Assembly: GCA_030374765.1 (NCBI GenBank)
Contig: JARGXX010000071.1
Span: 2,170,001 to 2,234,000 of the forward strand
Length of the DNA: 64,000 bases
Reading direction: 5' to 3'
DNA from: Agarophyton chilense
Lineage: Eukaryota > Rhodophyta > Florideophyceae > Gracilariales > Gracilariaceae
Shown here: positions 11,071 to 19,623 of the stretch, piece by piece
Numbering within the stretch: position 1 is the stretch's first letter
Layout: every line of letters starts with the position of its first letter
Notes under the pieces: model-generated
The model's input: the letters and a program-made list of their open reading frames with translations, nothing else
What the model was told of the DNA's origin: nothing
The model's database searches: none
Program-made: the position numbers and the translations under genes

Positions 11071-11823
11071 GTCGTCGTCGTCGTCGTCGTCGTCCTCAAG
11101 ACGCGGCAGCGCGGCGCGACTGGCCGGCGCCTTGGACGAGAGCGACTTGGCGGCGAAGGAAGGCAGGGACTGCATCGGCGTCGGGGGCTGCAGCGGCGGG
11201 GGCGACAAGACGCGGCGCACGGGCAGCTGCGAAATAGACTTTCCACCCACAGCGGGGCGACGGCGCGAATCATCGTCCAGCTCATTGGTGTCCGGCGTGA
11301 CAGGCGAGCCAGACGCGCTATCCACGTCCATCCACGACTCGGGATCGGCGGCAAACGCAGCAGCAGCGGCAGGAACGGCGTCGTGCGGCGGCTGCGGCTG
11401 CAGCTGCGGCGGCTGCGGCGGCGGCGGCGGCGGCATGTCGGCGTCGCGCTCGCGGCCGGCGCGCGCAGCGTACAGCACGTGGTCGACGCGCTCGAGCCAA
11501 AACGCGCCTGCAGCGAAGACAAGCACAAAGTTGCGCGGGCCGGACACGGAGCGACGCCGCTGACAGGCGTGGACCAGGGCGCGGTGCGGGGCGTCGCGGA
11601 GCGGGAGCGACACGTCACAGGCGTCGGAAGGCGGGGTGGCGGGGAGAAGAACGCCTGGGCGACGGGCGTCGACGACGGCGCCGATGTGCGAGAACTTTAA
11701 CTGAAGGAAGGCGCGGGCGGCGGCGGGGCGCGTGGCGCGCACGGAGCGGCCCATGCGCAGCGGGTAGCGCACGCCGGGGGTGGGGGCGCGCGGGCGGGCG
11801 GCGGCGGCGGCGGGCGAGTGCAT
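10834..11823 (-). CDS. EAF: EAF-family RNA polymerase II elongation factor
   Basis: 329 residues from ATG 11823. The N-terminal ~110 residues fit the EAF domain of ELL-associated factors: YPLRMGRSVR at the start, FLQLKFSHIGA in the middle, and FVLVFAAGAFWLERVDHV, which matches the family's pattern of a hydrophobic strand, an acidic/glycine turn and LEKL. EAF partners ELL to stimulate Pol II elongation in the nucleus. The C-terminal half is low complexity: a proline run, a Ser/Pro segment, an uninterrupted Asp/Glu tract of about 35 residues (encoded near 11010-11096) and a Ser/Asp tail ending SSDED. Acidic/Ser C-termini are typical of the family. The frame is open upstream to 12270, but that extension is hydrophobic low-complexity sequence, so the ATG just before the domain is preferred. 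Confidence 0.72.
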
Positions 11824-12260
11824 TGCGCGCGGCAGGGTTGGGGGGCTGGAGGCTGGGGTTGGAGTTAGAGTTGGAGTTGGGGATGAGTTTGAGGGGGGAG
11901 GGGGAAGAAGGGAGAGGGAGAAGGAAAGGGAAGAGCGCGGGGGAGCCGGGCGGCGCAGGCGCAGGGCACAAGAGCTCAGGCACAGCAGCAGCAGCGCCAG
12001 CAGCGGAAGGGCGACGAGACGTACAGAGGAGCGAGCGGGGGCGGCAGCACGCAGCGCAGCGGCGCGGCGAAAAAAGGCGAAACGCAAGCGCGCACACACA
12101 CACACACACACAAAAAGCAAAAGCGCAAGCGCGTGTGAGAGAGAAAAAGGCGTCAAATGCAGGGAAAAGTTTACACACACAAACAACGCGTGGGAGGTGT
12201 AAAAAAAAAAAATACAGCAGTACAGTTGAAAATCGAAAGCGGCGGCAACAAGTACGTAAA
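11824..12260. other. EAF upstream region
   Basis: GC-rich sequence with a (CA)n run near 12093-12112 and an A-run near 12200-12211. It should contain the EAF promoter and the 3' end of the small Cys-rich gene transcript. No other gene is seen. Confidence 0.4.
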
Positions 12261-12461
12261 TCAGCAACACGCGGTGCAGTCACACAAGTCAGCGCAGGAG
12301 AGGATGCAGGCGGCGGCGCAGCACGCGCCCAGACAGTCGTTGAGGCAGGCGACGGAGTCGGCGTGTTTTGCGGCGCTCTCGGCGTCGTGCACGTCGGCGC
12401 CCATGGCGAGTGGCGGCGGCGGCGCGGCGGCCGCGTTGTGGCTGTGCGATTTGCCGCCCAT
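12261..12461 (-). CDS. Small Cys-rich protein (66 residues)
   Basis: The short frame starts MGGKSHSHNAAAAPPPPLAM and ends with ten cysteines in its last 30 residues (pattern CLNDC, ACC, AAC, LSC, LC, DC, ACC). There is no signal peptide; MGGK could in principle be N-myristoylated. A TTTAAAAG box lies about 155 bp upstream on the same strand (12618-12625), a spacing like that of other genes here, which is the main support for a real gene. The clustered-Cys tail suggests metal binding, palmitoylation or a disulfide-rich knot, but no family is recognised. In such GC-rich DNA a chance frame remains possible. Confidence 0.5.
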   Translation of the reverse strand: MGGKSHSHNAAAAPPPPLAMGADVHDAESAAKHADSVACLNDCLGACCAAACILSCADLCDCTACC

Positions 12462-12617
12462 GCGCGCGGGGGAGAGGGAGGGAGGGAGGGAGGGAGGTGG
12501 GGGGGGGGGGTGCGCGCGGGGCTGAGGGGGGGCGCTTGTTGTCGGGTGGAGGGGAGGGGGGGGCGGCGGGGCGGCGCAGCGGCACTCCGCCGCGCACGCT
12601 CACTGCGCGAAGGGCCG

Positions 12618-12625
12618 CTTTTAAA
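12618..12625 (-). promoter_or_regulatory. TATA-like element of the small Cys-rich gene
   Basis: TTTAAAAG on the minus strand is the only AT-rich word in an otherwise extremely GC-rich stretch. It is about 155 bp upstream of ATG 12461. Confidence 0.4.
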
Positions 12626-12639
12626 CGGCGCGCGCACGG

Positions 12640-12900
12640 CGCGCGCCAGCAGTGCAGCCGGGCGGCAGCATGCCCGCAAGGCGGTCAAGCGCAAGGCGGT
12701 CAAGCGCAACGCAGCAGCGCCAAGCGCAAGGCGATCCAGCGCCAAGCGCCAAGCGCAAGGCGGCCAAGCGCAAGGCGGTCAAGCGCACGGCGCAAGGCGC
12801 AAGGCGCAAGGCGATCCAGCGCCAAGCGCAAAGCGCAAAGCGCAAAGCGCAAAGCGCAAAGCGCAAAGCGCAAAGCGCAAAGGCGGTCAAGCGCAAAGTC
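12640..12900. repeat. Minisatellite directly downstream of NDC1
   Basis: Degenerate tandem units built on GCGCAAGGCGGTCAA and, at the NDC1-proximal end, seven perfect-looking units of GCGCAAA (about 12820-12880). The array starts right after the NDC1 stop codon and runs to the promoter of the small Cys-rich gene, so it lies in the NDC1 3' untranslated region. Confidence 0.85.
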
Positions 12901-14598
12901 TCACGGCACGTCGAAGCGCAGAAAGGCGGCAAGCGCGGCGTTGAGCGCCGAATCCCACGCAGGCTCCCTCCCGTCCGGCAGCGCGGCGGCAAACGTTTCA
13001 AAGCGTCCAAGCAACGCATACGTCGCACGCGCCGCGCAATCGGCCACAACGCGCACAACATGGCGCTCGTCCGCGCCGCCAACAAGCCAACGCGCCACCG
13101 TCGCCGCTCCATTTCGTGCGTTAATCACTCGCGCGTCGTGGTGGTGGTCGCGGTCGCGCTCGTCGCCCGTCGCAAGCCACAACGCGGCGTGCGCATGCGC
13201 GCCAAGCAGCGCGGCCAGTGCGTCCGGTAGCGTGCGCTGCACCACACCAAACGCATCCTCCTTGAAGCCGCGCACGAACAGCGCGCGCAGCGCGTCACAA
13301 GCGTGTGCCACGTCGCGCGCGAGTTGCGCATCCAACGCGTGCGCAGTGATACTACTTGCGGAGCTGGGTTCATCGCGCACGCTGCGACCGCGTAGCAACA
13401 GCGGTTGTGTGACGCGCGGCGACGCACCAGCGCCGCCGCCGCCGCCGCCGCGCGCGGCATTAAGCACAATAAGCACACGCTGCGCGCGACGCAGCGGTGC
13501 AAGCAACGCAGCGAGCGCGACACGCCACGCAGCGCCGCTACCATCGGCCAGAAGCGGAAGAAGACGCAGCGCGTGTGGTTGCTTACCCACGAGTTGCAAC
13601 GCGCGCACCAACACGCGCTCGTCGTGGCGCAACACATGTGGCAGAGTTGCCACGATGGCGCGCGCTTGCGCATCATGCAGGTCGGCGCGCACGCCGCGCG
13701 CAGTGGCCACGGCATTACGCACAAACAGACATAAAGCGCAGCTCTGCGCAGCGGCGAGCGCGGCGCGAAGCGCGCCACGCGTGACAAATAGCGCGGGTGG
13801 CAGCGCGCACAACGGCGGTACCACGCTGAGCACGAACGTGTGTTGCGCGGCGCGACCAAGAGCGGTGCGAACGGCGCGCGGTAGCGCGCACGCGGCGTCG
13901 GCGAGCGCACCGCGTGCAACCAAACTCGCCAGCACGACGTGCACACCCGCCGCGCCCAACGCCACCCCGACGGTCGGCAGCAGTCGCGCCCACCCCAACG
14001 CGCGCGACCCGCCGCGCAGCGATGGCCCAAACGTCACCGCGCCCTGCAACACGCTTTGCAACAGCAGCAACGACGCGGCACGCACAACATGTAAGACGGT
14101 AGCGCGACGATCGCTGCGCCACGGCGGCGGCGCCATTGACATGGACGCGGCCGTCGCGTGCAGCGCCGCGTGCAGCGGAAGTGCCAATAGAGTGAGCACC
14201 CACGCCAAGAGCCCGCGCCGGTGGATGGCGTCAAGACGCGCGGCGGCGCGCGCGCCGAGCGACACCAACAGTGACAGCGCGGCAGCGGCCAGCGAGGCGC
14301 GCGGCGCGCGCGCGGCGCGGCGCGCCAGCGTGCTTAACGGATGCTGGCACGCCGCGCCCATGCGCCACAACGCGCCGCTGCAGCGGCGCGCGACGGCGAC
14401 GGCGACGGCGACGGCAGTGGCAGCGGCAGCGGTCGGCGGCGACGCGGCGACAGCAGCGGCGGCGGCCGGCGGCGACGACGACGATGCGGGCGCAGCGGCG
14501 GCGGCGGCGACGACGGCGTTCGAATCGGACGGAGTGGCGAGCGACGCGCGCAGCACGGCGCGGCGGCGGTGCCACGCGCTGCTGGCCGGCGTGGTCAT
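12901..14598 (-). CDS. NDC1: NDC1-like transmembrane nucleoporin
   Basis: 565 residues from ATG 14598 (MTTPASSAWHRRR). The frame is open upstream to 14889, but that part only translates a GAC/GAT microsatellite into poly-Ser, so the inner start is chosen. The N-terminal half (about 100-340) has several hydrophobic segments consistent with the family's multiple membrane spans. The C-terminal region carries the NDC1 signature near residues 443-563: RGFKEDAFGVVQRTLPDAL, resembling the conserved EDxYGVVQxxLP block, and ATYALLGRFETFAAALP followed by a final FLRF. NDC1 anchors nuclear pore complexes, and in some lineages spindle pole bodies, in the nuclear envelope. Strong alanine enrichment follows the local GC content. 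It is divergent from the syntaxin gene, about 430 bp between starts. Confidence 0.72.
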   Translation of the reverse strand: MTTPASSAWHRRRAVLRASLATPSDSNAVVAAAAAAPASSSSPPAAAAAVAASPPTAAAATAVAVAVAVARRCSGALWRMGAACQHPLSTLARRAARAPRASLAAAALSLLVSLGARAAARLDAIHRRGLLAWVLTLLALPLHAALHATAASMSMAPPPWRSDRRATVLHVVRAASLLLLQSVLQGAVTFGPSLRGGSRALGWARLLPTVGVALGAAGVHVVLASLVARGALADAACALPRAVRTALGRAAQHTFVLSVVPPLCALPPALFVTRGALRAALAAAQSCALCLFVRNAVATARGVRADLHDAQARAIVATLPHVLRHDERVLVRALQLVGKQPHALRLLPLLADGSGAAWRVALAALLAPLRRAQRVLIVLNAARGGGGGGAGASPRVTQPLLLRGRSVRDEPSSASSITAHALDAQLARDVAHACDALRALFVRGFKEDAFGVVQRTLPDALAALLGAHAHAALWLATGDERDRDHHHDARVINARNGAATVARWLVGGADERHVVRVVADCAARATYALLGRFETFAAALPDGREPAWDSALNAALAAFLRFDVP

Positions 14599-14635
14599 TG
14601 TTGCGGGGCGTCGGCGTCGACGCGCGCGCGACGAG

Positions 14636-14667
<32 letters not shown>

Positions 14668-15026
14668 TGACGACGACGACGACGACGACGACGACGAAGA
14701 AAAGGAATTGCGCCACGACGTCACGTGCGTGTGTCGCGCGCAGGTACAGCAAGGCGGGGCGCACACGTGTGCGCGCGTGGCCACGCGACGCGACCGTTCG
14801 CGCAACGTGGCCCAACAAGACGCCAAAACCGTTTGACGCCGTTCTGCGCCCCATCCGTTTCTGTTCGGTTTCCCCACTGCCCAGCGCAACCCTTACTGTG
14901 CGCCACGCGCCACCACCACCACCACCACCACCACCATCCCTCACCACCTTCTCCTCCCCCTCGTCGTCCTCGTCGTCCTCGTCCTATCCCACGGCCTCCT
15001 CTTCACCCCCCAACCCTCCGTCCAAC
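14599..15026. promoter_or_regulatory. Divergent promoter region of NDC1 and syntaxin, with (GAC/GAT)n repeat
   Basis: This 428-bp segment is the only space between the two divergent starts. It contains a GAC/GAT microsatellite at about 14630-14697 and a (CAC)n run near 14908-14936. No TATA box is evident. Both strands are open in several frames, but only through the repeats. Confidence 0.5.
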
Positions 15027-15066
15027 ATGACAGACCGCCTCGGCGAGCTGCGGCCGTCCGCCGTGT

Positions 15067-15114
<48 letters not shown>

Positions 15115-16112
15115 AAGACATCGAAACAGGCCTCGATGCCGCCGCAGACGCCAAGCTGGCCGCCTTCAACCGCAAGGCAGATGCCATCGAAAAGGTTTTC
15201 GTCTGGGCCGACCGCTCCATCCGCACCATCACAAACGACCTATCCGACCCGGACGCGCTTCCGTCGCTCACAGCACAGCTAGACACCATCGACAACAAGC
15301 TAGACGCCGTGCGCAAGCATCTTGGTCGCATTGCCGACGAAAACACTCGCATAGCCGCCGAGCCGCATGCTGCGCCCGCCACGCTGCGTCACCGAGTGAA
15401 CCGCTTCACAAAGCTCAGTCGCCATTTCATGCAGCTGACCGCCCAGATGGAGGCTGTGCGCGAGCGTCATCGCCACGTGCTCACCGACGGCGTCAAGCGC
15501 GATATTGTGGCTGCCAATCCGCACGCTACCGACCGTCAGGTGGAGCGCGCGTTGCAGCACGGTGACCTACACGCCGTGCTGCACCACCAGCACGACGCGC
15601 AGCTGCACCATCAGATTGACGACCTGCGCGCGCGCAACAACGACATTCAAAAGCTATCGACCAACATTGTGCAGTTGCACAAAATGTTCACGGACATGAG
15701 CCTGTTGGTGGACAACCAGCAGGAACTCATCAACGGCATCGAGTACAACGTGAAGGAGGTGCACCAAACCACCAAGAAGGCGGCCGACGAACTGCTCATT
15801 GCGCGCAACCACCAGAAGGCGGCGCGCAAGAAGAAGGCGTGTTGCATCATCAGCGTCATTGTGATTTTGCTCGCCATTGCCGCCGGAATCATCATCTGGC
15901 AAGGGCTCAAGAACAACTGGTTTGGCGGCGGCGGCGGCGGCGACAACAACAACAACAACAACGACAACAGCAACAACAACATTGTGGAAAGTGGCAACGC
16001 CACGGCGAGAGCGATTCACTACGCGTCGGCGTCATTTGTGCGCGCAGACGAGTTGCGCCCAACGCACGCACGTGCCAACGCGCGCCGCCTCAGGACGCGG
16101 TGGTACGACTAA
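15027..16112 (+). CDS. Syntaxin-type Qa-SNARE with C-terminal extension
   Basis: 361 residues from ATG 15027 (MTDRLGELRPSAV). After an Ala/Asp low-complexity stretch come Habc-type helices (about 45-165), the linker with the familiar pattern RDIVAANPHATDRQVERALQ, a SNARE motif (about 205-260; IVQLHKMFTDMSLLVDNQQE) with zero-layer Gln231, a basic ARKKK border and one membrane segment (CCIISVIVILLAIAAGIIIW, about 272-291). Syntaxins drive membrane fusion at the plasma membrane or endosomes. Unusually, the chain continues ~70 residues past the membrane segment: a Gly run, an Asn-rich run with an NAT glycosylation site, then an Arg-rich end (RTRWYD). Most Qa-SNAREs stop within a few residues. The frame extends upstream to 14271, but only through repeat sequence. 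Confidence 0.9.
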
Positions 16113-16261
16113 CATGCTCTTTTTTTTTTTTTCTTTGCTTTCTTTGTTTCACCCCCCTCATGACCATCTTCGTTGTTGTTTACGCAAGCGCGCTTCTCAC
16201 ACACTTAATTGTACCAAAGCGTATTGCATGTCCGCGGATACGCCCCTCTCCCTCCCTCTCT

Positions 16262-16328
<67 letters not shown>

Positions 16329-16607
16329 GTCTCTATCTTGTCGATAGTGTTCTGTAGCAAGTAAAAAAGCTCAACTGCCAACGCAACTCGCAAGCGCCTC
16401 TTGCGCACATGCGTGGCACCGGCGCGTGGCACCGGCGCGTGGCACTGTGGCAGGAGCACTCTCGCGCTCCCGCGCTCCCGCGCTTCATATTTTTAACGTC
16501 TCCGCCATCGCCGCACGCACCCCCCTCCAACCGTCACCCCTCCGTCCGTCTTGTCTATCTGCTGCTGCTCCTGCTGCTGCTCCTGCTGCTGCTCCTGCTG
16601 CTCCGCC
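16113..16607. repeat. Intergenic region with (CT)n microsatellite and 13-bp tandem repeat
   Basis: Downstream of syntaxin there is a T-run (16118-16131) and a pure CT microsatellite of about 56 bp (16267-16322). A 13-bp unit GCGTGGCACCGGC is repeated three times at 16411-16449. A CTG/CTC run (about 16560-16602) sits just before the next ATG. The 13-bp units precede a TATTTTTAA box and could be promoter elements of the 16608 gene. Confidence 0.7.
16488..16496 (+). promoter_or_regulatory. TATA-like element of the 16608 gene
   Basis: TATTTTTAA is the only AT-rich word in the GC-rich leader, about 112 bp upstream of ATG 16608. Confidence 0.4.
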
Positions 16608-17336
16608 ATGCCCCCCAGCCGCGCGTCACGTTGCACGCGCCGTGTGCTGCAACTACTGGCGTTGCACGCGCTGTGCGCCATGTGCGCAGCGCGCGCACTC
16701 TCGACGTCAGCGTCGTCGGCAGCATCGGCCGCGCTCGAGAATAAATGCCAATGTGACTGTTGTTACGACGTTGGCGCAAACGGACGTACCGAATGTGTAC
16801 CACCCACCGTCACTTCGTTCGACGTACAGAGTTGTGCGCACTGTGACGTGCACATTTGTTCCAACACGTTCCCCATCACGTGCGCCCAGCCGTCGTCCAT
16901 TGTGACGTCCAGCTGCATTGTACGCAAGGGGTGGGTGTTGGAGTTTGTGCCGCTGTTGTTTATTGTGCTGTCTGTCGTGTTGCTCACGTACGGCTTTTAT
17001 AAGCGCTTTGACGGCTATCATGACGTGTCGAGCGGTGGCGGCCCCACCGCCACCGCCGCCGCCCGCTATGCTGCGGGCTACGGCTCGTTTGCGGGAGGCG
17101 GCGGTGGCGCCGTTGCGCGGCCGCCGCCGCCGCCGCGCGCGCGCCACGCTCGCACCCCGTCCGGCGATGCGGCCGCCTTGGGCTCGCGCTCGCTGCTGCC
17201 GGATCTGGACGCGCTGTCGAGCGACGACTCGCACTCTGGCGGCGGCGCCGCCGGCGCCGCCACGACCACCTCCACCACAACAACCACCACCACCACCACC
17301 GGCGCGGGCTACACTCTGCAACCCATCCCCGAATAA
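16608..17336 (+). CDS. Cys-rich single-pass membrane protein
   Basis: 242 residues from ATG 16608. The frame opens at 16551, but the extra residues only translate the CTG repeat into poly-Cys/Ser, so the MPPSRASRC start is preferred. An N-terminal hydrophobic stretch (about 13-30) looks like a signal peptide. The ~65-residue ectodomain has ten cysteines (starting CQCDCC, ending SSC). One membrane segment follows (VLEFVPLLFIVLSVVLLTYG, about residue 110-130), then a ~110-residue cytoplasmic tail rich in Gly, Pro, Ser and Thr with an acidic Ser cluster (DALSSDDS) and a poly-Thr run. Topology suggests a type I surface or endomembrane protein, perhaps a receptor-like or sorting protein. No family is recognised. 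Confidence 0.7.
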   Translation: MPPSRASRCTRRVLQLLALHALCAMCAARALSTSASSAASAALENKCQCDCCYDVGANGRTECVPPTVTSFDVQSCAHCDVHICSNTFPITCAQPSSIVTSSCIVRKGWVLEFVPLLFIVLSVVLLTYGFYKRFDGYHDVSSGGGPTATAAARYAAGYGSFAGGGGGAVARPPPPPRARHARTPSGDAAALGSRSLLPDLDALSSDDSHSGGGAAGAATTTSTTTTTTTTTGAGYTLQPIPE

Positions 17337-17429
17337 GGGACAAGTTAACACAAGTACCAACACAAGTTAGAAGAAAAAAAAAACACATATGTATACTTTA
17401 TATATATAACAAAAAAACCAAAAACACAC

Positions 17430-18875
17430 TCACGCGCCGCCCGGCAGGCTGAGGTGGTTCACCCAAAACTCGCGGCTGTGCGCGTCGTGACAGCCAAACG
17501 TATACGTTCTCTGGCTGGTGCGCAACTCGAACATGAGCGGCGCGTTGGGGCGTCTAGACTCGAGACGACGCACGGCAGTGTCGCTCAGCGCGATCATCTT
17601 GCTGTTACTGAGCGCCATGTTGGACAAGGCGCGCTTTCCCTCGGGGCGGAACAGCAGCAGCACGGCGCCAAAGTACCCTTGGTGCACGATGGACGCGTAG
17701 CGCACGTTCCAGCGACGTAGGATGCGGCTGCGCAGCAGCAGCTCGCCCTGCGCCTGCGACACGCTTTCGCTGCGTCTGTGTTTGCTATTGTTGTTGCTGT
17801 TGCTGTTCTTGTCGTTGGTGTTGTTGCTGTTGTTGGTGTGCTTGTGCTTGTTGGTGCTGTCGCTGGTGGTGTGGCTCGCCTCGGCAGCGGCCATGGCGCG
17901 CAGGCTGGATGCCAGCTCGCGCCCGGCGGTGACGCTGGCGCGTTGCAGATCCTTGAGCGCGTCCGAGGCGCCCGGGCGCGACACAATGCGCTTGGGGACG
18001 TCCAGACAGCCGTCGTCGTCGTCGTCTCCGCCGCCGCCGCCGCCGCCGCCACCGCCGCCGCCATCGTCCACCTCGCCATCAAGCTTGTGGCGGGCGACGC
18101 GCCCAAGCGCCGTGACGGGCGGCACATCACTCTCGTCTGACACGGGACGCGGCATGTCCTCCTTTGAGGGAGGCAACGGCGCCGGCGGCACATCATTTTC
18201 CAGCGTGAGCGTGCCAAACGTCGAGAACGAGTCGGCATCATCAAACGACAATCCATGCCACACGCCATTTGCCGCGGGCGCAGCAGGCGCACCACACGCA
18301 TCACGATCGACCACAGACGGTGTGGATACATGCAACTTTTGCAGACGCTCGTCGTCGTTAAAGTCCAGAAATGAGGCAGACGTGGGCAGAAAGTTGAGAT
18401 TCTCCGTGGACGCAAGCCGCACAGAACGATAATTGCAGGCAACAGACACTGGGGGCAGGCGAACCGACGCTCGGTGAGAGAGCGAGGCAGACATGCGCGA
18501 GCGACTGAGACGAGGAAGCGGACTGTCGTCACGAAGACACAGACCGACGGCGGGCACGCTCTCGACGGCGTCGTCGCGCGGGTGCGACGCGGGCGGCTTG
18601 GGCGGCAGTGGCAGCGCCGGTAACGGCGGCGGAATGGGCGGCTCGTACGCCGGCTTGAGCTCGCGCTTATCTGACGCGAATAAGAGCGCGTCAACGCGCG
18701 ACTGCGAGTGCGACGGCGGCGACGGAAAGCGCGGCGGCGGTAGCAACGCGGGCGCCACAGCGTCGGCTGTAGCGGCCGCAGCTGCTGCGGCACCATTGTC
18801 CCACGGACGCGACTGGCGCGACAGCGGATGGTTCTCCTTGCCGACGCGCGGCGGCTGGCGATGATGCATGCGCAT
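17430..18875 (-). CDS. PH-domain protein
   Basis: 481 residues from ATG 18875. The C-terminal ~105 residues form a pleckstrin-homology-like domain: GELLLRSRILRRWNVRYASI at the start, a run of strands (GAVLLLFRPEGKRAL, MIALSDTAVRRLE, FELRTSQRTYTFGC) and the closing helix with the near-invariant Trp (HSREFWVNHL). PH domains bind phosphoinositides or protein partners at membranes. The rest is predicted disordered, with poly-Ala, proline, Gly/Asp and Asn/Lys/His/Ser tracts. A KEN motif at residues 13-15, next to a basic/Ser segment, could be an APC/C degron. The gene is tail-to-tail with the membrane protein ending at 17336 (93 bp apart), so their 3' ends probably overlap. Confidence 0.78.
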   Translation of the reverse strand: MRMHHRQPPRVGKENHPLSRQSRPWDNGAAAAAAATADAVAPALLPPPRFPSPPSHSQSRVDALLFASDKRELKPAYEPPIPPPLPALPLPPKPPASHPRDDAVESVPAVGLCLRDDSPLPRLSRSRMSASLSHRASVRLPPVSVACNYRSVRLASTENLNFLPTSASFLDFNDDERLQKLHVSTPSVVDRDACGAPAAPAANGVWHGLSFDDADSFSTFGTLTLENDVPPAPLPPSKEDMPRPVSDESDVPPVTALGRVARHKLDGEVDDGGGGGGGGGGGGDDDDDGCLDVPKRIVSRPGASDALKDLQRASVTAGRELASSLRAMAAAEASHTTSDSTNKHKHTNNSNNTNDKNSNSNNNSKHRRSESVSQAQGELLLRSRILRRWNVRYASIVHQGYFGAVLLLFRPEGKRALSNMALSNSKMIALSDTAVRRLESRRPNAPLMFELRTSQRTYTFGCHDAHSREFWVNHLSLPGGA

Positions 18876-19300
18876 AGCGAACGGCGGCGACGGCGAAAGG
18901 CGACGGCAAAAGCAAAAGTGAAAGTGAAAGCGACAGCGACAGGGGGGGCGCGCTCAAAGCACCAAGCAGCATGCACAGACGCGTTGTTTCTCTGTCTCCG
19001 GCCAATCCCCCCCCCCCCCCCCCCGCGGTCTTCTACTCGACGCGGGGCGCCTTTTGCTCAACGGCTCTGTTGGCGGAGCCGCCATGCGCCGCCATGCGCA
19101 GCCGCCACCGCCGCCGCCGTCGTCGCGCGCCGCCGTCGCGTGCCGCAGCCGTTGCGCGCACACGGCCGTTACGTCCGTCGCGCGGCGCGTGTGCGCTGCG
19201 CGCGCCGTGCCGCTCGTTCGTTCGCACTCGTTCGTTTGCGTTCTTTCGCCACGTGGTAGACGTGGTCGATGTGGTCCACGTGCTGTACACGGGTTGAACC
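18876..19300. other. Region upstream of the PH gene, ending at a composition boundary
   Basis: Very GC-rich DNA with an 18-base C run at 19007-19024 and GCC-rich runs. Several overlapping frames exist, but none shows a domain. At about 19300 the sequence changes abruptly to AT-rich, marking the edge of the transposon island. Confidence 0.45.
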
Positions 19301-19623
19301 TGGAATCCTGATGTGGTGGAGCTCACGGTGTACAGTCAACAACAAGTAGTTTTAACACCACACCGTATGTAAGAAACGGATTCTCTTCGGCTTCATATCA
19401 AACATCGTAATCTACACCCAGTAACTGCAAATAATGTAGGCCACATCAATTTTAGTAGCACTTTTGACAACAAACAAGCCAATATTAAAGTGGAAAACAT
19501 TAATTGTGGTATAACACTAATTGTGGTACAGAATCATTTAATGTGGGTCACATTAGAATAGAAAGACCAAAAAAATGTGGGTTTCTCACCAAGCTCTAGG
19601 ACCCTCTTTTGGCGGCGTAACGT

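Noticed and set aside
10068-11618. 516-codon minus-strand frame overlapping EAF
   Set aside because: Another frame of the EAF region, dominated by Arg runs from the Asp/Glu tract; no recognisable domain.
12368-14836. 822-codon plus-strand frame opposite NDC1
   Set aside because: It is rich in Arg/Ala/Ser with no domain and no plausible start. High GC suppresses stop codons, and the minus strand encodes NDC1 motifs.
14271-15026. N-terminal extension of syntaxin
   Set aside because: It would cross the NDC1 start and a microsatellite; syntaxins start close to the acidic/Habc region, and MTDRLGEL is a natural start.
17594-18976. 460-codon minus-strand frame overlapping the PH gene
   Set aside because: Shadow frame full of Arg and Thr; the 17430-18875 frame carries the PH domain.
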